In this document: positions 28,015 to 37,441 of the stretch, in pieces
Position numbering within the stretch: the stretch's first letter is position 1
How the letters are laid out: every line of letters starts with the position of its first letter
From: Bacteroidota bacterium
GTDB taxonomy: Bacteria > Bacteroidota > Bacteroidia > Chitinophagales > Chitinophagaceae
Length of the DNA stretch: 64,000 bases
Reading direction: 5' to 3'
Assembly: GCA_016868775.1 (NCBI GenBank)
Contig: VGFT01000001.1
Span: 372,001 to 436,000 of the forward strand
Program-made: the position numbers and the translations under genes
Notes under the pieces: model-generated
Told to the model about the DNA's origin: nothing
The model's input: only the letters and a program-made list of their open reading frames with translations
Database searches by the model: none

Positions 28015-29211
28015 ATGCCTGGATACGAACGCTGGAGCGACTTGGAACGAAAAGAGCTGATGGATGTGCTCGACAGCGGCATTTTGATGCGCTATGGATT
28101 TGACGGTGCGCGAAAAGGGCACTGGAAATCGAAAGCGTTGGAATCGGCCATTTGTGAAACGTTTGGTTGTGCGCATGCGCAGCTTACTTCGAGTGGAACG
28201 GCCGCGTTGACCACAGCGCTGAATGCATTGGGCGTAGGGTACGGCGATGAGGTGATCATGCCCAGTTTTACGTTCGTGGCTTCCTTTGAGGCGGTACTCA
28301 GTGTGGGGGCTGTACCGGTGTTGGCGGATATTGATGATACGCTCACGTTGGATCCGGCATTGGTTCGGCGCAAGATCACGCCGCGCACCAAGGCCATCAT
28401 GCCGGTGCACATGTGTGGGAGCATGGCTGATATGGATGCTTTGCGGTCGATCTGTCGGGAACACAAACTTTGGTTGTTGGAAGATGCTTGTCAGAGTATT
28501 GGCGGGACGTACAAAGGCAAAAAATTGGGAACGATCGGTGATGCGGGTACGTTTTCATTTGATTTTGTGAAGACGATGACTTGCGGAGAGGGGGGTGTGG
28601 TGATGACCAACCACCAGGACGTCTATATAAAAAGCGATGGATATACCGATCACGGACACGATCATTTGGGGGTGGATCGAGGGGCGGACCTGCATCCGTT
28701 CATCGGATATAATTTTCGGATCTCGGAATTGCATTCGGCCGTAGGCCTTGCGCAGATCCGTCGCCTTCCCGAATTTCTCGAGACACAAGAAAAAAATCAT
28801 CGTGCATTAAAAGCGTATTTGGCCGAGATCCCGGGTATTTCGTTTCGCCGCGTACCCGATCCGGCAGGCGACAGCCACAGTTTTATCAGCTGGTTTTTGC
28901 CAACGGCCGAGCAGGCGCAACGAGCCGTGGAGGCGTTGCGGGAAGCCAGGCTCTTGGCCGGTAACTTTTATTGGTACAACAACAATTGGCATTATATCCG
29001 AAAATGGGAGCACCTCAAAAAAGCGCTGACGTTGAGTGGCTTATCGCCGGAGATCAAGTCCCGCCTCGAAGCAGAAGCCAACGGCGATTTCGGCGCCAGC
29101 GATGCCATCATGAGTCGCTGTGTATCTACTTCAATCAGTTTGTTGTGGACCGAGGAGCAGATCCGCGAAAGGGGGATGCGCATGCGCGACGTCATTGCTC
29201 AATCGATTTGA
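28015..29211 (+). CDS. DegT/DnrJ/EryC1/StrS family aminotransferase
   Basis: 'FGCAHAQLTSSGTAALTTALNALGVGYGDEVIMPSFTFVAS', 'EDACQSIGGTYKGKKLGTIGDAGTFSFDFVKTMTCGEGG'. Confidence 0.93.
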   Translation: MPGYERWSDLERKELMDVLDSGILMRYGFDGARKGHWKSKALESAICETFGCAHAQLTSSGTAALTTALNALGVGYGDEVIMPSFTFVASFEAVLSVGAVPVLADIDDTLTLDPALVRRKITPRTKAIMPVHMCGSMADMDALRSICREHKLWLLEDACQSIGGTYKGKKLGTIGDAGTFSFDFVKTMTCGEGGVVMTNHQDVYIKSDGYTDHGHDHLGVDRGADLHPFIGYNFRISELHSAVGLAQIRRLPEFLETQEKNHRALKAYLAEIPGISFRRVPDPAGDSHSFISWFLPTAEQAQRAVEALREARLLAGNFYWYNNNWHYIRKWEHLKKALTLSGLSPEIKSRLEAEANGDFGASDAIMSRCVSTSISLLWTEEQIRERGMRMRDVIAQSI

Positions 29212-29223
29212 TCGATTGAGCAA
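29195..29223. promoter_or_regulatory. Perfect 13-bp inverted repeat spanning the aminotransferase stop codon, upstream of rpoN
   Basis: TTGCTCAATCGAT-TTG-ATCGATTGAGCAA. Confidence 0.8.
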
Positions 29224-29234
29224 AATCCTTCACG

Positions 29235-29242
29235 TAATTTTG
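29235..29242 (+). promoter_or_regulatory. Bacteroidota -7 box TAATTTTG, 7 nt before the rpoN ATG
   Basis: cacgTAATTTTGtagggccATGg; matches TAnnTTTG. Confidence 0.6.
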
Positions 29243-29249
29243 TAGGGCC

Positions 29250-30728
29250 ATGGCGCTCGGACAACGGCTGCAACAGAAACTGCAGCAAAAACTTTCTCCC
29301 CAGCAGATTCAGCTGATGAAACTGCTGCAGATTCCTACGGCCAATCTGGAAACCCGCATCAAAGAGGAGTTAGAGGAGAATCCGGCGTTGGAATGGGAGG
29401 TCGCCTCGCCGGCGGAAAGTGTTACAGGAACGGATGAGTATGCAGACACGACGGAGGAGCCGGCATCGGATTCTGTATCGGATATCTATAACGATATTGA
29501 TGTCAGTCCCTATTTGCAGGACGGCGAAGATGAAATCCCAGAGTATCGATTGCAAACCAATAATGGAATACCAGAGATGGAAGATCGCCCTTTTCGGGAT
29601 GTTTCTTCCGTCAGCTTTTATGAGGCGCTACTAGATCAGGTGCATTGGCTGGAGTTGAATGAAATCGAACAGCAGGTAGCGGAGCAGTTGATTGGGAGTT
29701 TGGAGGAGGATGGATATCTGCGCCGCGATGTGCAGGCAATTGTGGATGATTTGGCTTTCCGACAAAATGTATATGTCGACGCGGCACTGGTGGAAGACGT
29801 GTTAAAACGGATACAGGCATTAGACCCCCCGGGGATTGCAGCCAGAAATTTGCGGGAGTGTTTATTGCTGCAGGTCGAACGCTTGTCGGCCGAGGGCAGA
29901 GACGTGGCGTTGGCACGAAAGATCCTATCGGACTACTTCGAAGAGTTTACCCGAAAAAACTATGATAAGCTCCAGCGCGATTTGGAATTGACCGAATCAG
30001 CACTACGCGATGGATTGCAGCAGATCACCCAATTGAATCCCAAGCCGGGCGGGATCACCGAGGGAACAGCGCAGCAGCAATATGTGATCCCTGATTTTTT
30101 TGTTATCAATAATCAAGGGCGTCTGGAACTAACGCTTAACAGCCGCAATGCGCCGGAATTGCGTGTCAGCCAGGAGTACCGCGAAATGCTAAAGCAATAC
30201 GATGCCGGAATCAAAAAGAATCAGTCTGAAAAAGAGGCAGTGTTGTTTATCAAACAAAAGATCGATTCGGCCAAATGGTTCATCGATGCCATTCACCAAC
30301 GGCAGCAGACATTGACCAAAGTGATGACCTGTTTGCTCGAGTATCAGCAGCCCTTTTTTTTGACGGGCGATGAAACCGAATTGCGGCCAATGATATTAAA
30401 GGATATTGCCGGTAAGACGGGGTTGGACATCTCTACCATCAGCCGGGTGGCCAACAGCAAATTCGTACAAACGGAATTCGGAACCTATCGGTTGAAATTC
30501 TTTTTCAGCGAAGCGGTGAAAACCCAAAGCGGGGAAGAGGCTTCTACCCGGGAGGTTAAAAAAATATTATCTGAGCTAATCGAAGGAGAAGATAAAAAAA
30601 ATCCATTAAGCGACGATCAACTAGCCGAGCTGCTAACGGGTCGAGGATATAACGTAGCCAGAAGAACGGTGGCTAAATACCGGGAACAAATGAATATTTC
30701 CGTGGCACGATTGAGAAAAGAATGGTAG
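29250..30728 (+). CDS. rpoN: RNA polymerase sigma-54 factor
   Basis: 'LSPQQIQLMKLLQIPTANLETRIKEELEENPALE' and RpoN box 'RRTVAKYREQMNISVARLRKEW'. Confidence 0.97.
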   Translation: MALGQRLQQKLQQKLSPQQIQLMKLLQIPTANLETRIKEELEENPALEWEVASPAESVTGTDEYADTTEEPASDSVSDIYNDIDVSPYLQDGEDEIPEYRLQTNNGIPEMEDRPFRDVSSVSFYEALLDQVHWLELNEIEQQVAEQLIGSLEEDGYLRRDVQAIVDDLAFRQNVYVDAALVEDVLKRIQALDPPGIAARNLRECLLLQVERLSAEGRDVALARKILSDYFEEFTRKNYDKLQRDLELTESALRDGLQQITQLNPKPGGITEGTAQQQYVIPDFFVINNQGRLELTLNSRNAPELRVSQEYREMLKQYDAGIKKNQSEKEAVLFIKQKIDSAKWFIDAIHQRQQTLTKVMTCLLEYQQPFFLTGDETELRPMILKDIAGKTGLDISTISRVANSKFVQTEFGTYRLKFFFSEAVKTQSGEEASTREVKKILSELIEGEDKKNPLSDDQLAELLTGRGYNVARRTVAKYREQMNISVARLRKEW

Positions 30729-30850
30729 GTAATCAACTTAGACTGAGGCAGTTCAACTCGATTTGAACAAGAAATATCCGGAAAACTGCAGGCCCTGTCG
30801 GTTGTTTTGTACTTTTGTGCTGCGGACGAACACCTCTTTAATTTTTTACC

Positions 30851-31282
30851 ATGAAAAAAATTCTTTTTCTGCTTTTGTGCGTTGGGCTCTGGGGGAACGT
30901 AGACGCGCAGCGTAGCAACATAAAAAGATTGCAAGGGGTATATGACTCCATCAAGGCTGCCGGAATCCGCCATCCCGATGTGGTGATGGCCCAGTGCATA
31001 CAGGAAACCGGATGGCTTGAATGCAACCGGTGTTGCCTCGGCTATAACAATCTATTCGGATTTTACAACAAGTCCAAAAAGTGCATGCGCTTTTCAACTG
31101 AGGGGGATTGCATTGCATACTATAAAAAATGGCAGGATAAGCGTTACGACAAGTGGCATAATACGTATCCGGGGCAGGACTATTTCCATTTTTTAAAATC
31201 AGTGAAATACGCAACAGGCGACAAGTACACAGCCGAGGTAAAGCCGGCGTTGGACTGGGTTAGAAAAAATTTGAGTCTTTAG
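30851..31282 (+). CDS. Secreted glucosaminidase-domain (FlgJ/Bax-like) protein
   Basis: Signal peptide; 'IRHPDVVMAQCIQETGWLECNRCCLGYNNLFGFYNKSKKCMRFSTEGDCIAYYKKWQ'. Confidence 0.85.
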   Translation: MKKILFLLLCVGLWGNVDAQRSNIKRLQGVYDSIKAAGIRHPDVVMAQCIQETGWLECNRCCLGYNNLFGFYNKSKKCMRFSTEGDCIAYYKKWQDKRYDKWHNTYPGQDYFHFLKSVKYATGDKYTAEVKPALDWVRKNLSL

Positions 31283-32619
31283 GGACGGGGGTCGTTTCTT
31301 TTGCTTTTTTCCGAAGGTGTAGATTTCTGCATCTTGGGGTGTTGCAATCCTTTGATTTTGTCGATGTGGAAAGGTGTATGTGCCGCGAAAATGTTATTGA
31401 TCACCAGTAACTCATTGATCCCTTCTTGTTTAAGCAGTGCTGCAAAATCACCTGTATAGTATCGCTGATCGACCACGATCACTTTTTCGTAATGATTGAT
31501 CAAAAAAGGTGCGAAGGCATTTCCGTACGACTCCTTGATAAGGGCGATGCGGCGGCCATTTTTTTGCAGGGACTCGATCTTAACGACGGGAAGATCGCCT
31601 TGTAGGAAAACAGAGTAGCTGTTCCCCTCTTTTACTCCTTCTGCATACATTTTTGACTTTATCCAATTGGTTGTCTGGGTACCGTATCCGGAATAGAACC
31701 GCAGCGAGTCTCGAAAAAGAAAATAGCGAACGGAGTCGGGGTTGTTTTTCAAGGACGGATCCCGGGTCAGACGATACAAAGAACCCAGGAAACCGGGCTT
31801 TACCCGAGCGGGGATGGTATCCAGTGAGACGGGCGTAAATCCGGCCGTTGAACAAAAGGCCCGGTATGCATAATAGGCCCCCAGGCTCGTCCAATGATGA
31901 TCGGTATTGAAATAAATGTATTCATCGCGGTGTTTACGAAGCTCATCAATGGCCCAGACTTTCTTGACGGACGGATCGAGTGTGTTGTAAATGTTTTCGA
32001 TGGCCGGTCGGTTTGGCTTTTGAAGATTGCTGTACTTCTCGGTGATTTCAAATTCCAATGCCACGGGTATAATAAGATTATAAACCTGAAGGGGGGAGAT
32101 TCCGAGTTTGGTAAATCCATTTACAACCGATGCGTATTGTTTTCCGATCGCGGGACCGCCGCCAAAGCGTTCGAAGGCCCGATTTTTAAATACAAAAACG
32201 CCTTTTTTGACTTCTCCCGTGGCACCATCATCGGATCGGTATGTATCATCCGTTTTGGGCAGGGTGTCGGGGGCGCTTTCGGATCCGCCGATCGGACCTG
32301 GATCGTAGTACGTTATTTCGGAGGATTGAAAGCCAATGCGGGAGCGGAAGAAAGAAGAGAACTCCATCCATCGGTCTCGTCCGGGAAAATGATCGGCGTA
32401 GTAGAGTTCGATGGCTCTGAAATAGTCGCCTTTCCAAAACAAACTGTCGGAGTAAACGGGAAAGGCTGCCAATGTTCGATTTTCTTTTTCAGATACGGTT
32501 TGCTTCGGCGCCAAGAGTGAATAGATCCCCCCCAGCGTAAGCAGGCTCACGAATAAGGCGACATTGAGCACCTGTCCGATTCGGGCAGCAGAAGGTTGGG
32601 GATGAAGGGTGGCAGACAT
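31279..32619 (-). CDS. AlgX/AlgJ-like SGNH (DHHW) O-acetyltransferase-associated protein
   Basis: 'SEKENRTLAAFPVYSDSLFWKGDYFRAIELYYADHFPGRDRWMEF', 'YFNTDHHWTSLGAYYAYRAFC'; downstream partner of the MBOAT gene. Confidence 0.85.
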   Translation of the reverse strand: MSATLHPQPSAARIGQVLNVALFVSLLTLGGIYSLLAPKQTVSEKENRTLAAFPVYSDSLFWKGDYFRAIELYYADHFPGRDRWMEFSSFFRSRIGFQSSEITYYDPGPIGGSESAPDTLPKTDDTYRSDDGATGEVKKGVFVFKNRAFERFGGGPAIGKQYASVVNGFTKLGISPLQVYNLIIPVALEFEITEKYSNLQKPNRPAIENIYNTLDPSVKKVWAIDELRKHRDEYIYFNTDHHWTSLGAYYAYRAFCSTAGFTPVSLDTIPARVKPGFLGSLYRLTRDPSLKNNPDSVRYFLFRDSLRFYSGYGTQTTNWIKSKMYAEGVKEGNSYSVFLQGDLPVVKIESLQKNGRRIALIKESYGNAFAPFLINHYEKVIVVDQRYYTGDFAALLKQEGINELLVINNIFAAHTPFHIDKIKGLQHPKMQKSTPSEKSKRNDPRP

Positions 32620-32645
32620 GGGCGATCAGCTGTATTATTTCATGA

Positions 32646-34097
32646 CTAAAAACGAAAGTAAATGAATGGATTGTAGCTCTTGCCTACCAATTGCGCCACG
32701 CAGAGAAATAAGATCGAAAGATTGATCAGAAGGGTGCCGGAGATCCGCAGTCTGACAGACAGAGACGATTGTTCAATTTTTTGGGAGAGCCAGGGATAGA
32801 GGGGCATGCAGGTCGCCAGAGCCAATAGCAGCCAGTACAGGTGGGTGGTCAGTGTATTTTTCAAATCCTCATATCCGGCTTCCGGCAAACTATATGAAAA
32901 CAGTTTTTGTACATAGGCCCCCAGGAGGTGGGCATCGGTAAAATAGAAAATAACCCAGCCCGGAACAATGATGGACAAGGCGTATACATGAGAGATCCAG
33001 ACGGGTGCCCGATCCAATAATTTTTGCAAGAAGGCTTTCTCCAGGGCGATGAAAACAAAAAAGTATAGTCCCCAGAAAATAAAATTCCAACTGGCTCCAT
33101 GCCAGAAGCCGGTCAGAAACCAAACGATGAAAAGGTTGAAATAGGTATTTTTTTTATTCCCGCCCAAGGGAATGTATACATAGTCGCGAAAGATGCTTCC
33201 GAGGGAGATGTGCCACCGTCGCCAAAAGTCGCTGATCGAGCGGGCAATGTAGGGATAATTGAAATTCTCCCGGAAGTGGAATCCAAACATGCGGCCCAGT
33301 CCAATTGCCATGTCCGAATAACCGGAGAAATCGAAATAGATCTGTAGCGCGAACATGATCAATCCCGTCCAGGCCTCGGCGGTTGAAAGCCTGGACAGTT
33401 CCAGCAGCGTCAGCGGATCGCTGTTGTCTCCCATGTATTTTCGGACCAGCTCGGCGGCGATGTTAGCCATGATCACCTTCTTGAAAAGTCCCACGCAAAA
33501 ACGAGTGATCCCCAAACTGAAATCGTTCAGGTTTTCATTTCGGCGGTCGATCTCGTGTGCCACGTGTGCGTAGCGGATGATGGGGCCGGCAACGAGGGAG
33601 GAGTAGAGAGAGACGTACATCAAAAAGTTGGGAAAACTCCGTTGCGCGGAAATGTCTCCTCGATAAACGTCCACCACATAAGAGATGGTATGAAACGTGT
33701 AAAAGGAGATTCCGATGGGCAGGGCGTATCCGGGAGCAGTGAAGCTCGTTCCCAACAGCGCATTGATCTGATCAACTAAAAAGACATCGTACTTGAATGT
33801 AGCCAGCAACCCCAGGTTCAGGCAGATAGTGAATAGGAGTCCCCATTTCCCCCATCGCGTGCCCCGGTATCGCTCAATGAACAAGGCATTGGCCCAATCC
33901 AACAGCGAAGAGAGGATCAGCAAGCTGATCCAGATGGGTTCTCCCCATCCATAAAAAGCCAATGAAAACACGATCAATACCCCATTGCGCCAAGCATAGT
34001 TACGCGTAGTGTAATAAAGAAATAGATTCAGGGGCAGGAACAAAAAAAGGAAAAGCAGACTGGCAAATACCATAGCGGATCGGTATAACACATCCAA
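32646..34097 (-). CDS. MBOAT family O-acyltransferase (AlgI-like)
   Basis: 'MFGFHFRENFNYPYIARSISDFWRRWHISLGSIFRDYVYIPLGGNKKNTYFNLFIVWFLTGFWHGASWNFIFWG'. Confidence 0.95.
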   Translation of the reverse strand: MDVLYRSAMVFASLLFLFLFLPLNLFLYYTTRNYAWRNGVLIVFSLAFYGWGEPIWISLLILSSLLDWANALFIERYRGTRWGKWGLLFTICLNLGLLATFKYDVFLVDQINALLGTSFTAPGYALPIGISFYTFHTISYVVDVYRGDISAQRSFPNFLMYVSLYSSLVAGPIIRYAHVAHEIDRRNENLNDFSLGITRFCVGLFKKVIMANIAAELVRKYMGDNSDPLTLLELSRLSTAEAWTGLIMFALQIYFDFSGYSDMAIGLGRMFGFHFRENFNYPYIARSISDFWRRWHISLGSIFRDYVYIPLGGNKKNTYFNLFIVWFLTGFWHGASWNFIFWGLYFFVFIALEKAFLQKLLDRAPVWISHVYALSIIVPGWVIFYFTDAHLLGAYVQKLFSYSLPEAGYEDLKNTLTTHLYWLLLALATCMPLYPWLSQKIEQSSLSVRLRISGTLLINLSILFLCVAQLVGKSYNPFIYFRF

Positions 34098-34227
34098 TCT
34101 GCGCTGCGATCGGAATAGAGGTTAAAAATAAGACATTTGAATCGGTTGCAAAAGTTGAGGCGCAAGATTCGAAATCCGCCGCTTTCTGCCGAGAAAATAA
34201 TAACTCAATTCATTACCTTGCCAACGC

Positions 34228-34863
34228 ATGAAACCGCTGAAGCTAAACAGACTTTTTTTTCAGTTTCTTTCTTGGGTCTTGCACCCCGTCTTTCAACCGG
34301 TATGGGTGATTGCCTTCCTTCTTTTTTGTGAAATGTCAACCGCATTTCTTGGATTTCGTCCATTTCAGCGCTGGTTGATTTTAGGACAGGCATTTACGCT
34401 CTATGCATTCTTCCCGTTAGTAACCGTTGGACTTCTAAAAGCCCTGGGATTTATAGAGTCCGTTCAATTGCGGACCCAACGAGAACGAGTTATCCCCCTG
34501 CTTGCTGCCGGCATTTGGTATTTCTGGATCTGGTACGTCTGGAAAAACCTGCCCGATTATCCGGCCGAATTGGTGCGGCTTACCTTGGCCATCTGGACGG
34601 CCTCCTGGGCAACCCTAATGATCAATACTCGAATGAAGATCAGTTTGCATACAATATCAGCCGGACTGATGCTGACGTTTCTCTGTCTTTGGTCGCTGAA
34701 TCATCCCTACGGAGCCGGTATCTATCTGCCCGTCGCGAGCTTGTTGGCCGGACTCATTGGGGCTGCGCGTTTTGTCGTTTCCGATCACACGCAAACAGAG
34801 GTTTACGCGGGGTATGTGCTGGGCATAAGTGCTATGTTGATCATTCATTTTTTCTACTTGTAA
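34228..34863 (+). CDS. Multi-pass membrane protein, PAP2-like
   Basis: Hydrophobic; 'HTISAGLMLTFLCLWSLNHPYGAGIYLPVASLLAGLIGAARFVVSDHTQTEVYAGYVLG' resembles the PAP2 region. Confidence 0.55.
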   Translation: MKPLKLNRLFFQFLSWVLHPVFQPVWVIAFLLFCEMSTAFLGFRPFQRWLILGQAFTLYAFFPLVTVGLLKALGFIESVQLRTQRERVIPLLAAGIWYFWIWYVWKNLPDYPAELVRLTLAIWTASWATLMINTRMKISLHTISAGLMLTFLCLWSLNHPYGAGIYLPVASLLAGLIGAARFVVSDHTQTEVYAGYVLGISAMLIIHFFYL

Positions 34864-34944
34864 TCGGTCGAAGGCAAACAAGGAAATCTCCCTTCGTTGC
34901 TATCCATGATTCTCCCTTCTTGGAGCCAGCGGGGATTGAAGCCG

Positions 34945-35031
34945 AGGGTTTAGTATAAAATATTTCTCTGTAAAGAATTATAATTCAATGCTAAACCCTA
35001 AACCCTGTTCTCCAAACCTAATTCTCTAAAC
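34945..35031. repeat. TTTAGGG/CCCTAAA palindromic intergenic repeat, copy 3 (upstream of recA)
   Basis: gagggtttagtataaaata...aatgctaaaccctaaaccctgttctccaaacctaattctctaaac. Confidence 0.8.
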
Positions 35032-35165
35032 AGTCTCCTTCCCGGTTTTCCCCCCAATTCCCCAGAAAAAAAACTCCAAAAAAATTAGTTTTATTTTGCT
35101 AAATCCATTAGTTTTGCCCTATTAACCATTCAGCCAACTGGCTACGACCCTTTAAAAAACAACTT

Positions 35166-36197
35166 ATGGCAAAGACCGAAAAAACAACCGAAACCGCTCC
35201 CAACGCAGAGAAATTCAAGGCCCTTAAACTCACCATGGACAAGATCGAGAAAGACTATGGTAAAGGCAGTGTTATGATGATGAATGAACGAGGGGAGATG
35301 CAGCAAGAAGTGATCTCAACCGGATCCATCGGATTGGATGCGGCGTTGGGGATTGGCGGACTTCCCCGCGGGCGTGTCGTAGAGATCTACGGCCCCGAAT
35401 CCTCGGGTAAAACCACCATTGCTACCCATGTAATAGCGGAAGCACAGAAAAAAGGAGGCATGTGCGCCATCATTGATGCAGAGCATGCGTTTGACAGCTC
35501 CTATGCCAAAAAATTAGGCGTGGATGTTGATAACCTACTGATCTCCCAACCCGACTACGGAGAGCAGGCGCTGGAGATCGCGGACCGACTGATCCTTTCC
35601 GGCGCACTGGACGTTCTGGTGATCGATTCTGTAGCGGCCCTGGTTCCAAAAAGCGAGCTGGAGGGAGAAATGGGCGACAGTAAAATGGGATTGCATGCCC
35701 GCTTGATGAGCCAAGCACTCCGAAAGCTCACGGCCACCGTCTCCAAGACCAATACCATCTTGATCTTCATCAATCAATTGCGCGAAAAAATCGGCGTCAT
35801 GTTCGGAAATCCCGAGACAACCACCGGTGGAAATGCCCTTAAGTTTTATGCCTCCGTTCGACTGGACATTCGCCGCACCCAACAAGTGAAAGATGGCGAC
35901 GAAGCCATCGGCAACCACGTAAAAGTAAAAGTGGTCAAGAATAAAGTGGCCCCGCCCTTCCGTGCCGCCGAGTTCGACATCATCTTCGGAGAAGGAATCT
36001 CCAAAACCGGAGAGATCGTTGACCTGGGTACCGAACTCGAGATCATTCAAAAAAGCGGTAGCTGGTATAGCTACAACAGCGACAAACTGGGACAAGGACG
36101 GGATTCCGTCAAACAACTCCTGGTAGACAATCCCGAACTGGCCAACGAGATCGAAACCAAGATCCGCGAAAGCATCAAGGAAATGCAGAACAACTAA
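35166..36197 (+). CDS. recA: Recombinase RecA
   Basis: '[19 protein letters not shown]', '[63 protein letters not shown]', '[35 protein letters not shown]'. Confidence 0.99.
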   Translation: MAKTEKTTETAPNAEKFKALKLTMDKIEKDYGKGSVMMMNERGEMQQEVISTGSIGLDAALGIGGLPRGRVVEIYGPESSGKTTIATHVIAEAQKKGGMCAIIDAEHAFDSSYAKKLGVDVDNLLISQPDYGEQALEIADRLILSGALDVLVIDSVAALVPKSELEGEMGDSKMGLHARLMSQALRKLTATVSKTNTILIFINQLREKIGVMFGNPETTTGGNALKFYASVRLDIRRTQQVKDGDEAIGNHVKVKVVKNKVAPPFRAAEFDIIFGEGISKTGEIVDLGTELEIIQKSGSWYSYNSDKLGQGRDSVKQLLVDNPELANEIETKIRESIKEMQNN

Positions 36198-36232
36198 CTG
36201 CTGTTTTTTCGTTGTATATAGATGGGTTAACA

Positions 36233-36262
36233 CCCCGACCGCCCCGGCCGTCGGGGTTTTTT
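36233..36262 (+). terminator. Rho-independent terminator after recA
   Basis: ccccgac cgccccggcc gtcggggtttttt. Confidence 0.85.
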
Positions 36263-36343
36263 ATGGAGAAATCGCCCATTTCAATGTTTAAACATCGTAT
36301 ATTTGCCAACCATTTCCTCGGCTACTTGTATACTGTACGAATC

Positions 36344-36811
36344 ATGAAACTTCCCTTCACAAATAAGATCCGTATCCGCATCTTTTGGGCGCTGTTCGCC
36401 CTGGGACTGGGTATCGGGGGAGGAATTGCCTATTACTTGTTCACCGAAAAATTTGAGGACACCAAATTGGTTAAAGCAGCACATGCTTCCTCGGCGCTAG
36501 CATTTCTCAAAGAATTTCAGAACAACGACTCGCTCGCCAATGCCCGGTATCGCAACCAGATCGTAGAACTGAGCGGTCGCATCAGCGCCCTCGAACAGGC
36601 GGATACCAGCGCCAACCTTAAGATCAATGCCGATGGCACAGGCGACTACCTCATTTTTGATTTTCAACAGGAAGATGCCAAGGAAACAAAAAAATTACAG
36701 CAGGGCGACAGCGTTACCATTCGAGCCGCCTGCAGCGGCAGCAGCTACAGCCGCATCCTGAACAGCCGCTCGGTCCAATTCCAACGAGCCACCCTCATTA
36801 AAAAATTTTAA
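36344..36811 (+). CDS. Membrane-anchored OB-fold (tRNA_anti-like) protein
   Basis: TM N-terminus; 'NQIVELSGRISALEQADTSANLKINADGTGDYLIFDFQQEDAKETKKLQQGDSVTIRAACSG'. ATG 36344 preferred over track start 36212. Confidence 0.7.
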   Translation: MKLPFTNKIRIRIFWALFALGLGIGGGIAYYLFTEKFEDTKLVKAAHASSALAFLKEFQNNDSLANARYRNQIVELSGRISALEQADTSANLKINADGTGDYLIFDFQQEDAKETKKLQQGDSVTIRAACSGSSYSRILNSRSVQFQRATLIKKF

Positions 36812-36821
36812 ACACCATACC

Positions 36822-37361
36822 ATGAAACATTTCTTTATTGCTTTTACACTGACGGTTAGCACCTTCTCTCTGTTCGCACAAACGAAGACCACCACCTCGG
36901 CCATCGTGGCCTTTGATGCCACCACTGCATTGGATGCCCTCCCCAAAGCGGAGAACAAAACAGCGGTGGGAATGATCGATACCAAAACCGGACAAGTCGG
37001 ATTTGAAGCCGCCGTAAATAATTTTGCATTCAGCAACCCAACCATCCAGGAACATTTCAATGAAGAGCGCTGGCTGAATTCTGCCAAATTCCCCCTGTTC
37101 ACCTTCCAAGGAAAGATCACCAACCTCAACAAAGTGAACTTTGCAAAAGACGGCACCTACACCGTTTCGGTAGAGGGAACAATGACGATCAAGGACAAAA
37201 CAAATCCCCTCTCCACTACCGCAACCCTTGTGGTAAATAAAGGTGCGATTCGGACCACCGCTGGCTTCTCGATCAAATTATCTGATTACGGAGTAGATGT
37301 CGGCACCCGCGGTAAAATCTCCAATGAACCCAAGATCACCGTCTCAGCCGATTTCAAATAA
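36822..37361 (+). CDS. YceI family protein
   Basis: Signal peptide; 'VGFEAAVNNFAFSNPTIQEHFNEERWLNSAKFPLFTFQGKI'; YceI-like size and layout. Confidence 0.85.
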   Translation: MKHFFIAFTLTVSTFSLFAQTKTTTSAIVAFDATTALDALPKAENKTAVGMIDTKTGQVGFEAAVNNFAFSNPTIQEHFNEERWLNSAKFPLFTFQGKITNLNKVNFAKDGTYTVSVEGTMTIKDKTNPLSTTATLVVNKGAIRTTAGFSIKLSDYGVDVGTRGKISNEPKITVSADFK

Positions 37362-37380
37362 TTTTTTTCGCAAATAAGTA

Positions 37381-37405
37381 AACCGCTCCTCGGAGCGGTT
37401 TTTTT
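37381..37405 (+). terminator. Rho-independent terminator after the YceI gene
   Basis: aaccgctcctcggagcggttttttt. Confidence 0.85.
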
Positions 37406-37441
37406 ATGCCCTCCCTCCAAGCCCATTGAGTAACTTGCAGC

